A DNA stretch of 41,251 bases, taken from positions 1 to 41,251 of the forward strand of contig WBTZ01000029.1 in assembly GCA_009026175.1 (NCBI GenBank), written 5' to 3'. This DNA is from Zoogloea sp. (GTDB lineage: Bacteria; Pseudomonadota; Gammaproteobacteria; Burkholderiales; Rhodocyclaceae). This document shows, piece after piece, positions 17,683 through 26,245 of this stretch (positions within the stretch are counted from its first letter, which is position 1; each line of letters opens with the position of its first letter). Both the position numbers and the translations under genes were made by a program. Under the pieces are notes generated by a model. It saw only the letters and a list, made by a program, of their open reading frames with translations, was not told where the DNA came from and did no database searches.

Positions 17683-19584
17683 ATGACCGAGTTCATTCAA
17701 ATTACCGTCGGTGGGGTGCTCGTCGGTGCGATCTATGCATTGATCGCGCTCGGGTTCTCCCTTGTCTATCGGGTCACCAACGTCATCAATCTCACTCAGG
17801 GCGCCTTCTGCATCCTCGGAGCGCTGAGCACCTACATGCTGGAGGTCGAGTTCGGGTGGGGTCTTCCCGCCGCGGCGGGCGCCTCTATCGTGGCGATCAC
17901 CTTGATCGGCATGCTGGTCGGCGCAGGCGCCTTCGTTCCCGGCCTTTCTCGGCTGTCGAATGCGAACATGCTCATGATGACGGCGGGCATGCTTACGCTG
18001 CTAGAGGGGTTGATGCTCGTCGTCTGGGGGAGCCAGCCCTATGCCCCGCCGCCGTTCATGGGTATGGAACCGGTCCACGTGTTCGGCGTGCTTGTTCCGA
18101 CCCAGGGCTTCTGGATCATTGGTACCACCTGCGCAATCATCACCGTGCTGTGGTATCTCCTCGCCCGCACGACCTTTGGGAAGGCCTTGCGTGCCTGTGC
18201 CGAGAACCCCGCGGCGGCCACCCTGATGGGCATCAACGTGTCGCGCATGCAGGTGTTCAGCATCGCCCTGGCCGCCATGATCGGCGCGATCGCGGGGGTG
18301 GTGACGGCCCCGACCACTTCGATCCAGTTCGACACTGGGCGCCTGTTCACCATCTCCGGGTTCATCGCCGTTGCCATCGGAGGGATCAGTTCGTTTCCCG
18401 GCGCGATCGCCGGGGGCCTGCTGCTAGGAATCGTCACCCAGCTTGCCACCGCCTACGTCTCGTCGCTCTTTAGCGGTGCCATCGCTCTCGGGCTGCTACT
18501 TGTGGTGCTCATATGGAGACCGAACGGTCTGATTCGCGCGGGCACCCAGCGACGCCAGGATGTGCGTGACGAACCCCGTGTCTGGAAGCACGTCACCCGT
18601 CTGCAGCCCCGGGTCAGGACGGTCATGGCGATGATCGGCTTGGCACTTGCGATCGCGCTGCCGCTTTTCGTGCCGGAAGGCGGGATCATGAGCAGCCTCG
18701 TGATTGCCGGGATCCTCTTCATCGCGCTGATGGGGCTCGACGTCGTCATGGGTTACGCAGGCCAGGTCAATCTCGGCCAGGCCGGATTCATGGCGATCGG
18801 CGGATACACGGCGGGCTATCTGGCGACGCAGTACGACGTCGCACCCGTATGGGGGACGCTGGCAGGCATGGCTTTGTCGCTTGTCGCCGCCCTGGCTCTG
18901 TCCTTGATCACGCTGAGACTGCGCGGCCTGTATCTCGCACTCGCGACCCTTGCGTTCGGCTTGTTGATGGACTCCTGCGCCGTCGGCCTGGCCGACATCA
19001 CGGGTGGACCGTCAGGGCTGGTGGGGATACCGTCCTTCGCGATCGGCCCCTTCGACTTCGGTTCGCCGGTCGCAATGTATTACCTGGTCCTCGGCCTCCT
19101 CGTCGCCCTGATGCTTCTGCTCGGAGGACTGATCCGTTCGAGCTTCGGCCGGGCCTTGCAGGCGATACGAACCGACCAGATGGCGGCGGCGGCGCTCGGC
19201 ATCAACGTGGTCCGATGCAAGCTGATCGCCCTGTCCATCAGCGCCATCCTGGCCTCGCTCGCCGGCAGCCTCTACGCCTTCTTCTTCCACTTCCTGTCGC
19301 CCGACATGGTCGGCACGTCGCGTTCGTTGGAACTGGTGGCGATGCTGGTCATCGGCGGCGAAGGCACCTTGGTCGGCGCGCTGTTCGGCGCGGTCCTGCT
19401 GACGCTGCTGCCGACCGTCTTCCAACCGCTCGCGCAGTGGAAAACCTTTGCCAGTGGCGGCCTGCTGGTTCTGTCCTTCCTGTACATGCCCGAAGGCATC
19501 TTCGGAAGCTTCGCGCGCTGGGTCGCTGCTCGTTTCAACAAGCCGGCGAAGATCTCTACCTCTCCTGTGGTGAGTCACGTATGA
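17683..19584 (+). CDS. Fused LivH-LivM-type ABC permease
   Basis: 633 residues, two permeases in one chain. Residues ~1-290 are LivH-like (VGGVLVGAIYALIALGFSLVYRVTNVINLTQG, then ISSFPGAIAGGLLLGI). Residues ~310-620 are LivM-like (GLDVVMGYAGQVNLGQAGFMAIGGY, FGRALQAIRTDQMAAAALGINV with the EAA-type coupling loop). Together they form the membrane pore of a HAAT importer, which usually needs two genes. Starts at ATG 17683, 16 bp after the SBP; its stop overlaps livG (ATGA). Confidence 0.92.
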   Translation: MTEFIQITVGGVLVGAIYALIALGFSLVYRVTNVINLTQGAFCILGALSTYMLEVEFGWGLPAAAGASIVAITLIGMLVGAGAFVPGLSRLSNANMLMMTAGMLTLLEGLMLVVWGSQPYAPPPFMGMEPVHVFGVLVPTQGFWIIGTTCAIITVLWYLLARTTFGKALRACAENPAAATLMGINVSRMQVFSIALAAMIGAIAGVVTAPTTSIQFDTGRLFTISGFIAVAIGGISSFPGAIAGGLLLGIVTQLATAYVSSLFSGAIALGLLLVVLIWRPNGLIRAGTQRRQDVRDEPRVWKHVTRLQPRVRTVMAMIGLALAIALPLFVPEGGIMSSLVIAGILFIALMGLDVVMGYAGQVNLGQAGFMAIGGYTAGYLATQYDVAPVWGTLAGMALSLVAALALSLITLRLRGLYLALATLAFGLLMDSCAVGLADITGGPSGLVGIPSFAIGPFDFGSPVAMYYLVLGLLVALMLLLGGLIRSSFGRALQAIRTDQMAAAALGINVVRCKLIALSISAILASLAGSLYAFFFHFLSPDMVGTSRSLELVAMLVIGGEGTLVGALFGAVLLTLLPTVFQPLAQWKTFASGGLLVLSFLYMPEGIFGSFARWVAARFNKPAKISTSPVVSHV

Positions 19585-20357
19585 AATCCATACCTGCTAT
19601 CGACGTGCGCGGCCTGAACCGCTCGTTCGGCGGCCTGCGCGCGACAGCGAACGTCTCGTTCTCCATCGAACAAGGGACGGTAACCGCGCTGATTGGTCCC
19701 AACGGCGCCGGGAAAACGACCGTCTTCAACCTCATCACTAACCTGTTTCCCGCCGACTCGGGTGAAGTCTATTTCCACGGTACCCGCATCGACGGACTCT
19801 CCCCAGTCCAGATAGCGGAACTCGGATTGATCCGCACCTTCCAGACGGCCCGCGTATTTCCGGGCATGACGGTCCTGGAGAACCTGCTGGTCGGCCGACA
19901 TCACAAGGTCCGCGAGGGGCTGCTCCAGCAGATGCTGTGGCTCCCGTCGGCGCAGCGCGAGGAGGCCAGCCTGCGGGCGCGTGCCGATGTGCTGCTCAAG
20001 CTGGTGGGCCTGTCGCGATATCGCGATACCCACGCCGCGGACCTGCCGATGGGTGCAAAGAAGCTGGTGGAGGTGCTACGCGCGCTCATGGCCCAGCCCA
20101 GCGTCCTACTTCTCGATGAACCTGCGGCGGGCCTCAACGACACGGAGACGGCCGAGCTCGCGGCGCTTCTGCTGGCTATTCGGGAAACCGGCATCACCAT
20201 TCTGGTCGTCGAGCACAACATGTCCCTGGTGATGGGAATTGCCGATCAGATCGTCGTGCTCGAAGCCGGCGCGGTGATCGCGCAGGGAACGCCCGAAGAG
20301 ATCCAGCGCAACCCGCGCGTGATCCGCGCCTATCTCGGTGAGGAGGTATCCGCATGA
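19581..20357 (+). CDS. livG: ABC transporter ATP-binding protein, LivG type
   Basis: 258 residues. Walker A GPNGAGKTT (near residue 40), LivG-type TFQTARVFPGMTVLENL, and Walker B VLLLDEPAAGLN. The signature motif is unusual: LPMGAKKLVEVLRAL instead of LSGGQ, a looseness seen in some LivG proteins. Energises the LIV-type importer together with LivF. Overlaps the permease stop and the livF start by 4 nt each. The long open frame running back into the permease is a shadow. Confidence 0.92.
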   Translation: MKSIPAIDVRGLNRSFGGLRATANVSFSIEQGTVTALIGPNGAGKTTVFNLITNLFPADSGEVYFHGTRIDGLSPVQIAELGLIRTFQTARVFPGMTVLENLLVGRHHKVREGLLQQMLWLPSAQREEASLRARADVLLKLVGLSRYRDTHAADLPMGAKKLVEVLRALMAQPSVLLLDEPAAGLNDTETAELAALLLAIRETGITILVVEHNMSLVMGIADQIVVLEAGAVIAQGTPEEIQRNPRVIRAYLGEEVSA

Positions 20358-21178
20358 TGCTCGAATGCCGTGGAATCACGGCGGGCTACAACGGCTCGCC
20401 GGTACTCGAAAAGATTGACATCAGCATCGGCGAGGGCGAGATCGTGACCCTCGTGGGCGCCAACGGCGCCGGCAAGTCCACGCTGGTCAATGCCATATCT
20501 GGGCTGTTGCGCCCCATGTCCGGTGAGATCCACTTCGACGGCAAGCGCATCGACCAGTTGTCGCCGGCGGACCGGGTCCGCATGGGCATCGCCCACGTTC
20601 CGGAAGGACGGCAGGTGTTCGCGGGCATGACCGTAGCCGAAAACCTCAGCCTCGGGGCGTACACGCAATCTTCGCGTTCGGTGTCCGACTTGCGTTCGGG
20701 ACGCATGCGCGAGCTTTGCGACCAATATCCCTTCCTGCGCGAACGCATCAACGACGTCGTGGGCAATTTTTCCGGCGGGCAGCAGCAGATGCTCGCCATT
20801 GCCCGCGGGCTGATGTCGAATCCCCGCTTGATCATGCTGGATGAACCGTCCCTCGGGCTTTCGCCGCTGATGGTGCAGGAGGTGCTGAACCTAGTGACCC
20901 AATTGCGCGAGCGTGGGCTTTCGGTTCTGCTGTCCGAGCAGAATGCCAGGGCAGCACTGGCGATCGCCGACCGCGGCTATGTCATCGAGAACGGCCGCGT
21001 CACCCTGTCCGGAAAGGCGTCGGATCTTCTCGACTCGCCGGAGATCGCCGAGCGCTACCTCGGCGTCGGTGCGGCGACCCGTTTCTCGCAGGAAGAAAGC
21101 AAGCGCATGGCCGCGAGTCTGCGTGACTGCATCGGCCCTGCCACCGATTCACCCGTTCCCGGAGTTCGCATGTCATGA
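20354..21178 (+). CDS. livF: ABC transporter ATP-binding protein, LivF type
   Basis: 274 residues. Walker A GANGAGKST, HVPEGRQVFAGMTVAENL typical of LivF, signature FSGGQQQMLAIARGL, and Walker B LIMLDEPSLGLSP. Residues beyond ~235 form an extra C-terminal tail rich in Arg/Ser that is longer than in standard LivF and runs up to the overlapping start of the hemerythrin gene. Second ATPase of the importer. Confidence 0.92.
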   Translation: MMLECRGITAGYNGSPVLEKIDISIGEGEIVTLVGANGAGKSTLVNAISGLLRPMSGEIHFDGKRIDQLSPADRVRMGIAHVPEGRQVFAGMTVAENLSLGAYTQSSRSVSDLRSGRMRELCDQYPFLRERINDVVGNFSGGQQQMLAIARGLMSNPRLIMLDEPSLGLSPLMVQEVLNLVTQLRERGLSVLLSEQNARAALAIADRGYVIENGRVTLSGKASDLLDSPEIAERYLGVGAATRFSQEESKRMAASLRDCIGPATDSPVPGVRMS

Positions 21179-21753
21179 GTAAGGAAGCCCTCGAAATCAT
21201 CAAGGCCGAACACCGCTCCCTCAGCGCCGTACTCGATGCCGCGGATTATCTGATCGCCGAGATTCGCGCCAAGCGGATTCAGCCGGAGTTCAAGCTCCTG
21301 TGGGCCATCATCCACTATATCGACTCCTTCCCGGAGACGCTGCACCATCCCAAGGAAGACCAGTTCCTGTTCTCGCGCCTGAAGCAGCGCACGGACGCAG
21401 CTGATTCGCTGATCGACGAGCTCGAAGCGCAGCACCGCTCCGGCGAGAAACGGGTACGCGATCTACAGCTGGCCCTTGGCCGTTTCGAAGCGGACCAGGA
21501 GGAGGCGCTCGAGGTTTTTGCCGATGCCTTGAATGCTTTCACTCAGCTCAGCTGGCGTCACATGACCGTCGAAGAAAACGAACTCATGCCCCTGGCCGAG
21601 CGCCACTTGCTCGACGCCGACTGGGAAGAGGTCACCGCCGCCTTCCGGGACAACAACGACCCGATGTTCGGCAGCGAACGCAGCGACCATTTCCGCCAGC
21701 TGTTCCGCAAGATCGTGAATATGGCGCCGCCGCCCGTCGGGCTCGGCGGATAG
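21175..21753 (+). CDS. Hemerythrin HHE domain protein in the transporter operon
   Basis: 192 residues, HHE-type hemerythrin domain: His13 (KAEHRSL), His57/His58 with Glu61 (HHPKEDQFLF), His87 (EAQHRSGEKR), His129 and Glu133 (WRHMTVEENELMPLAE). It likely binds a non-heme di-iron centre and O2 or NO. The start overlaps the livF stop by 4 nt, so it is made with the importer. It precedes the promoter of the phthalate dioxygenase operon. A role in O2 supply, O2 sensing or iron handling for the oxygenases is plausible but unproven. Confidence 0.88.
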   Translation: MSKEALEIIKAEHRSLSAVLDAADYLIAEIRAKRIQPEFKLLWAIIHYIDSFPETLHHPKEDQFLFSRLKQRTDAADSLIDELEAQHRSGEKRVRDLQLALGRFEADQEEALEVFADALNAFTQLSWRHMTVEENELMPLAERHLLDADWEEVTAAFRDNNDPMFGSERSDHFRQLFRKIVNMAPPPVGLGG

Positions 21754-21763
21754 ATGAAGTGCC

Positions 21764-21806
21764 GTGAAAGCGGCCTTTATGCAACCTATACTTAGTCAAC
21801 TAAGTA
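21764..21806 (+). promoter_or_regulatory. Promoter and MarR-type operator of the phthalate catabolic operon
   Basis: GTGAAA (21764-21769), 17 bp, then TATACT (21787-21792), a reasonable sigma-70 pair. The dyad TACTTAG-TCAA-CTAAGTA (21789-21806) overlaps the -10 element. Core and spacing (CTTAG-N4-CTAAG) equal the sites at 10423-10440 and 16272-16289. Its position predicts repression by a MarR-type regulator, lifted by an aromatic ligand. Confidence 0.75.
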
Positions 21807-21809
21807 CAC

Positions 21810-21830
21810 TTCGACACAGGGTGTGTCGAA
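21810..21830 (+). promoter_or_regulatory. Inverted repeat in the pht3 leader
   Basis: TTCGACAC-AGGGT-GTGTCGAA, an 8-bp perfect inverted repeat with 5-nt loop, lies just downstream of the CTTAG operator and about 25 bp before the pht3 start. It could be a second protein site or a hairpin at the 5' end of the mRNA that stabilises the transcript. Confidence 0.5.
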
Positions 21831-21854
21831 ACCAAACGGAGAAGGAGACCTTAA

Positions 21855-23177
21855 ATGCTGACTCATGACGAAAACCAATTGCTGTGCCATGTTGAGGGCG
21901 ATGCGCCGATGGGGCAACTGATGCGCCGCCACTGGACGCCGGTGTGTTTGATCGAGGAAGTTACCGAGCCTGACGGTACGCCCGTCAAGGCGCGCGTGTT
22001 CGGCGAAGACCTGGTCGTTTTTCGCGATAGCGAGGGGCGCGTCGGGGTGATGGACGAATATTGCCCCCATCGCCGCGCCTCATTGGTTTTCGGCCGCAAC
22101 GAGGAAGGTGGGCTGCGCTGCCTCTATCACGGGTGGAAGATGGACGTAGAGGGCAACGTCCTCGAAATGGTATCGGAGCCCGCAGCCAGCGGACTGGCCG
22201 AGAAGACCAAGCACAAGGCATATCCCACCAAGGAGTGGGGCGGGATGGTCTGGGCCTATATGGGACCGGCCGAACAGATGCCCGAATTCGCACCGCCTCT
22301 GTGGGCCCCTATCGCCGAAACCCGCGTCACCATCGCCAAGGTCATCCTGCCGTGCAACTGGGCGCAGATTCTCGAGGGTGCAATCGACAGCGCCCATAGC
22401 TCGAGCCTGCATTCCTCTGACATGGTGCCCGCCCGCGTCGATGGCGCGAAGGCCACGAGCGACCGATGGCTGCGGCCGTCGACCGACAAAGCGCCCCGCC
22501 TGCAGGCCGAGCGCACGCCCTACGGTTTTCGCTACGCGGCGCTGCGCCGGCCGATCAAGGACGCGGCGACCCAGGACTACGTCCGCTCCACCGTCTTCGT
22601 CGCTCCCGCAACGGTGCTGATTCCCCCGAACAACCTGTACAACGTGGCGAACGTAAACGTTCCGATGGACGACACCAACACGGCCTTCTACTTCATCGCC
22701 TGGGGCAATCCGGCGCAGACCCCCGAGACCGAGACGTGGCGCAAATTCCTCCGTCAGACCGTGGGTGTTGACCTCGATTCGTACTATCGCCCCTTGCGCA
22801 ACTTCGAGAACCGCTTCTGGCAGGACCGAAATGCGATGAAGGCCGGAAACTTCACCGGCATCTCGGGCTTTCCCAACCAGGACGTCGCCATGTGGGTCAC
22901 CATGGGGCCCATCGCCGACCGTACCCACGAGTGTTTGGGCGCCAGCGATCTCGCCATCGTGGAGTTCCGCCGGAGGATGCTGGACGCCGTCCAGGAGTTC
23001 CAGGCGAACGGCAAGGCCATCGGCACCGGCGATAGCGTAGCGGCGAGCTCCGTCTGCTCGTTCCAGGCAATCGTCCCGAAGGCCATCGACTGGCGCAGCT
23101 ACGCAACGACCTACGTGTGGGAGGAAGGCGGTGCCGGAGCCGACACCGAGCCTTCGTACAACGTGACCAGTCGCTGA
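21855..23177 (+). CDS. pht3: Phthalate 4,5-dioxygenase oxygenase subunit
   Basis: 440 residues, the usual length of Pht3/OphA2. Rieske [2Fe-2S] ligands Cys70-Pro-His72 and Cys89-x2-His92 (CPHRR...CLYHGW). The mononuclear iron site is in EGAIDSAHSSSLH: bridging Asp178 and ligands His181 and His186. It adds both atoms of O2 to the 4,5 positions of phthalate, giving cis-4,5-dihydro-4,5-dihydroxyphthalate, with electrons from the reductase at 25128. Ribosome binding site GGAGAAGGAGACC. First gene of the catabolic operon. Related Rieske enzymes act on other aromatic acids, but the pht5/pht4 context settles phthalate. Confidence 0.92.
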   Translation: MLTHDENQLLCHVEGDAPMGQLMRRHWTPVCLIEEVTEPDGTPVKARVFGEDLVVFRDSEGRVGVMDEYCPHRRASLVFGRNEEGGLRCLYHGWKMDVEGNVLEMVSEPAASGLAEKTKHKAYPTKEWGGMVWAYMGPAEQMPEFAPPLWAPIAETRVTIAKVILPCNWAQILEGAIDSAHSSSLHSSDMVPARVDGAKATSDRWLRPSTDKAPRLQAERTPYGFRYAALRRPIKDAATQDYVRSTVFVAPATVLIPPNNLYNVANVNVPMDDTNTAFYFIAWGNPAQTPETETWRKFLRQTVGVDLDSYYRPLRNFENRFWQDRNAMKAGNFTGISGFPNQDVAMWVTMGPIADRTHECLGASDLAIVEFRRRMLDAVQEFQANGKAIGTGDSVAASSVCSFQAIVPKAIDWRSYATTYVWEEGGAGADTEPSYNVTSR

Positions 23178-23199
23178 CCCTCTTTCGACGGAACCATCC

Positions 23200-24189
23200 A
23201 TGTCAAAACTGCAATTATCAGTCGCCATGGGCGACTACGATCGCACGCGGGCCTTGTTCGACGGACGCGTCCAGATCGATGGGGTCGACCCCGTTTTCAT
23301 GTTGCTCAACCCGGAAGAGATGTTCTTCCGGGCAATGCGCAGCCAGGACTTCGACATCACCGAGCTGTCCTTTTCCAGCTACCTGGTCAAGCTGTCGAAG
23401 GGGGAAAGCCCCTATGTCGCGGTACCCGCTTTCTTGTCCCGGGCGTTTCGCCACACCTCGATCTATGTGCGCAAGGATCGGATCAAGCGCCCCGAGGATC
23501 TGAAAGGCAAGAGGGTGGGCGTGCCCGAGTACCAGCTCACCGCCAACGTGTGGGCACGCGCCATTCTCCAGGACGACTACGGCGTCCGGCCCGAGGACAT
23601 CACGTGGGTCCGGGGAGGTATCGACACACCGGGACGCCCGGAGAAGATCAAGCTCCAGCTGCCCCCCGGAGTCGAAGTGGAGGACGCCCCGCCGGGCACG
23701 ACCATCTCCGAGCTTCTGGACCGGGGAGAGATCGACGGCTTCATCGGCCCTCGCCCTCCCAACCGGGCCGCCTTGCGCAACCCCAGCATCGGCTGGCTCT
23801 TCGACGACCCGACGGTGGTGGCCAAGGACTACTACAAGCGCACCGGGGTGTTTCCCATCATGCATGTCGTGGGCATTCGCAGGGAGCTCGTCGAGCGGCA
23901 CGCCTGGCTGCCGGGTGCGGTTCTGAAGGCATTCACGCAGTCGAAGGCGGCCGCACTCGAACTGCTGTCGGACACTTCGGCGACCAAGGTCACGCTGCCC
24001 TTCGTGGAAGAGCAGCTGAAGGCGGCACGGGACAGCATGGGGGACGACTACTGGTCCTACGGCGTCGGCGGGGCGCGCCGCACATTGGAGACCTTTGTGC
24101 GCCATCACCATTCCCAGGGGCTGTCTGCCCGGTTGATGTCGGTGGACGAGATCTTCCATCCGTCCTCCTACGAGGCCTACAGCATATGA
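23200..24189 (+). CDS. pht5: 4,5-dihydroxyphthalate decarboxylase
   Basis: 329 residues, near the length of Pht5/OphC. The protein has the periplasmic-binding-protein-like fold of this decarboxylase family without a signal peptide: LQLSVAMGDYDRTRALFDG, DITELSFSSYLV, GKRVGVPEYQLTANVWARAIL, FPIMHVVGIRREL. It converts 4,5-dihydroxyphthalate to protocatechuate and CO2 in the cytoplasm, linking this operon with ligAB. Follows pht3 by 22 bp. Family and neighbours agree. Confidence 0.92.
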   Translation: MSKLQLSVAMGDYDRTRALFDGRVQIDGVDPVFMLLNPEEMFFRAMRSQDFDITELSFSSYLVKLSKGESPYVAVPAFLSRAFRHTSIYVRKDRIKRPEDLKGKRVGVPEYQLTANVWARAILQDDYGVRPEDITWVRGGIDTPGRPEKIKLQLPPGVEVEDAPPGTTISELLDRGEIDGFIGPRPPNRAALRNPSIGWLFDDPTVVAKDYYKRTGVFPIMHVVGIRRELVERHAWLPGAVLKAFTQSKAAALELLSDTSATKVTLPFVEEQLKAARDSMGDDYWSYGVGGARRTLETFVRHHHSQGLSARLMSVDEIFHPSSYEAYSI

Positions 24190-24255
24190 GCGTGCCCCCC
24201 GGCCTCTCGGCCGGGCTTGGTCACGCCCCAAGCTTTCTGAATACAGAGTCGATCG

Positions 24256-25116
24256 ATGTACGAATTCAATGAAACATTGGAAGTCGCGCTGCGCCGCAAC
24301 GTCCGCGACGCCCTGGGGGAAGACATCGGCCGGGGAGACTGGACAGCGCAGCTGATCCCGGCCGGACGCCTTGCCCGCGGCCAGGTGACCGCCAAGGAGC
24401 CTGCGGTCATCTGTGGCCGGCCATGGTTCGATGCGTGCGTGTCGGCGCTCGATCCGCACGCGTCAGTGACCTGGAATGCGGACGAAGGACAGGCTGTCGA
24501 GCCGGGCACCGAGATCTGCTGCATCGAAGCCGATACCCGCGCCTTGCTGAGCGCTGAGCGCACGGCACTCAACTTCCTGCAGACCCTCTCGGCGGTCGCG
24601 ACGCTCACCAGGCGCTACGTGGGAGCCGTCGCCGGGTACTCGCCCAATCCCCGAGGCTGCGTGGTCCTGGATACCCGCAAGACGATGCCCGGTTTGCGCC
24701 AGGCCCAGAAGTACGCGGTGCGAACCGGCGGAGGCCACAACCACCGCATGGCCCTGTGGGATGGAATCCTCATCAAGGAAAACCACATCGCCGCTGCCGG
24801 CTCGATCAGGGAGGCCCTGAGGGCGGCTCATGCGTTGCAGGCGGGAGTCGGGATCCAGATCGAGGTCGAGACGCTGGGCGAGCTGGATGAAGCCTTGGCG
24901 GCGGGCGCCGAAAGCGTGCTGCTCGACGATTTCACTCTGGAAGACATGCACGAGGCCGTCGCACGAAACCGGGGCCGGGCGCTGCTCGAGGTTTCAGGTG
25001 GCGTCGATCTGCAGACGATCGCGGCCATCGCGGCAACCGGCGTGGATCGAATCTCGGTCGGAAAACTCACCAAGGACGTGCGCGCGGTGGACCTCTCCCT
25101 GCGCATCGATGGTTAA
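24256..25116 (+). CDS. nadC: Quinolinate phosphoribosyltransferase (NadC) homologue in the phthalate operon
   Basis: 286 residues, full-length NadC: LLSAERTALNFLQTLSAVAT, LDTRKTMPGLRQAQKYAV, GGGHNHRMALWDGILIKENH, and EVSGGVDLQTI near the end, with the basic substrate-binding residues in place. The normal reaction makes nicotinate mononucleotide from quinolinate and PRPP. Phthalate is a close analogue of quinolinate and a known ligand/inhibitor of this enzyme, so a second copy made during growth on phthalate would protect NAD synthesis (inference). I recall similar genes in other phthalate operons. It lies between pht5 and pht2, 66 bp and 11 bp away. Confidence 0.92.
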   Translation: MYEFNETLEVALRRNVRDALGEDIGRGDWTAQLIPAGRLARGQVTAKEPAVICGRPWFDACVSALDPHASVTWNADEGQAVEPGTEICCIEADTRALLSAERTALNFLQTLSAVATLTRRYVGAVAGYSPNPRGCVVLDTRKTMPGLRQAQKYAVRTGGGHNHRMALWDGILIKENHIAAAGSIREALRAAHALQAGVGIQIEVETLGELDEALAAGAESVLLDDFTLEDMHEAVARNRGRALLEVSGGVDLQTIAAIAATGVDRISVGKLTKDVRAVDLSLRIDG

Positions 25117-25127
25117 AGGGAAGCCAA

Positions 25128-26099
25128 ATGGACATTCAAATCCACACCGACACTCAGATGCCGCTGCGCATCGTCCGCATTCACGACGCGGCGGAGGGCA
25201 TCCGCTCCTTCCACTTGCAGCAGTCCGACGGCACTGAGTTGCCGCCCTTCTCGCCGGGTTCCCACGTGAAAGTGCAGGTACCGAACGGCATGCTCAGGAA
25301 GTATTCCCTGTGCAATGACCCGTCCGACCGACACCAATACGTCATCACCGTAAAACGGGACGGACACGGGCGCGGAGGCTCCATCAGCCTGTTCGATGAA
25401 GCCCGCGAAGGCGATGTCTTGCCGACCTCGATCCCCGACAATGCCTTCCCGCTGGTCGACAACGCGAAGGGATACCTGTTCATCGCCGGTGGGATCGGCA
25501 TCACCCCGATTCTGTCGATGATCCGCAGTTTCGGCGAATTGCCGCCCGCGCCGTGGAAACTCGTCTACCTCACGCACTCGCCCGAGACGACCGCCTTTCT
25601 CGATGAGCTGAGCACGCCAGAATTGAAGAAGCAGGTGCGGGTCCACCACACTCACGGCGATTCTGCCAACGAATTCGATTTATGGACGGCCCTGGAGCGC
25701 CCCCTTCCGGGCACCCATGTCTACTGCTGCGGTCCGCGCAGGTTGATGGACGAAGTGCGGGACATGACCGGCCACTGGTCGCCGCATCAGATCCATTTCG
25801 AAAGCTTCGCCGAAGGCGGGCAGAAGCGCCCCGAGGACAAGCCTTTCACCGTCACCCTGGCCAGATCGGAGCGCCGTTTCGAGGTACCGGTGGGGAAGAC
25901 GATTCTCGAGGTACTGCGTGAGCACGGCGGCAATGCGCCTTCGTCCTGCGAAAGCGGGACCTGCGGCACCTGCCGCACGAAGCTGCTGGAAGGCGAAGCG
26001 GATCACCGGGACATGGTGCTGTTGCCGGAGGAGATGGCGGGCCAGATCATGATCTGCGTTTCCAGGGCCAAGTCGGACGAACTGGTGCTGGACCTATGA
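25128..26099 (+). CDS. pht2: Phthalate dioxygenase reductase
   Basis: 323 residues with the FMN-NADH-[2Fe-2S] order of phthalate dioxygenase reductase. The FMN-binding RKYSLCN is at 57-63, the NADH domain has GGIGITP (121-127) and YCCGPRRLM (199-207), and the C-terminal plant-type ferredoxin domain has Cys274, Cys279, Cys282 and Cys310. It moves electrons from NADH to the Rieske centre of Pht3. Starts 11 bp after the nadC homologue. It is followed by a cluster of inverted repeats before pht4. Confidence 0.93.
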   Translation: MDIQIHTDTQMPLRIVRIHDAAEGIRSFHLQQSDGTELPPFSPGSHVKVQVPNGMLRKYSLCNDPSDRHQYVITVKRDGHGRGGSISLFDEAREGDVLPTSIPDNAFPLVDNAKGYLFIAGGIGITPILSMIRSFGELPPAPWKLVYLTHSPETTAFLDELSTPELKKQVRVHHTHGDSANEFDLWTALERPLPGTHVYCCGPRRLMDEVRDMTGHWSPHQIHFESFAEGGQKRPEDKPFTVTLARSERRFEVPVGKTILEVLREHGGNAPSSCESGTCGTCRTKLLEGEADHRDMVLLPEEMAGQIMICVSRAKSDELVLDL

Positions 26100-26112
26100 G
26101 CGCCGCCGCCCG

Positions 26113-26239
26113 GCCGCCCGAAGGCGGCGCTCCCTCCCCCGGGGAGGGTGGGGCAGGGGTTTCGCGGAGCACTGCTCCGCGCCTGCGGAACGGGTCGGCT
26201 GCGCAAAGCCGACCCTCCGTCGCGCAGCGACCGGAGGGT
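26113..26239 (+). repeat. Cluster of five inverted repeats between pht2 and pht4
   Basis: Consecutive perfect or near-perfect hairpins: GCCGCC-CGAA-GGCGGC (26113-26128); CCCTCCCC/GGGGAGGG (26132-26148); GCGGAGCA-C-TGCTCCGC (26164-26180); GGGTCGGCT-N6-AGCCGACCC (26192-26215); and ACCCTCC-GTCGC...GCGAC-C-GGAGGGT (26212-26239). The last one contains the GGAGGG ribosome binding site of pht4 in its 3' arm, and it shares a few bases with the fourth, so the two are alternative structures. The block looks like a REP/BIME-type element dropped into the operon. Confidence 0.8.
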
Positions 26240-26245
26240 AGTCCA

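Noticed and set aside
23200-24189. Reading the Pht5 homologue as an ABC substrate-binding protein
   Set aside because: It has the fold but no signal peptide, and lies between pht3 and other phthalate genes, as the decarboxylase does.
26096-26245. N-terminal extension of pht4 from the ATG at 26096
   Set aside because: It translates a hairpin cluster and has no similarity to the dehydrogenase family; GTG 26246 has a good ribosome binding site.
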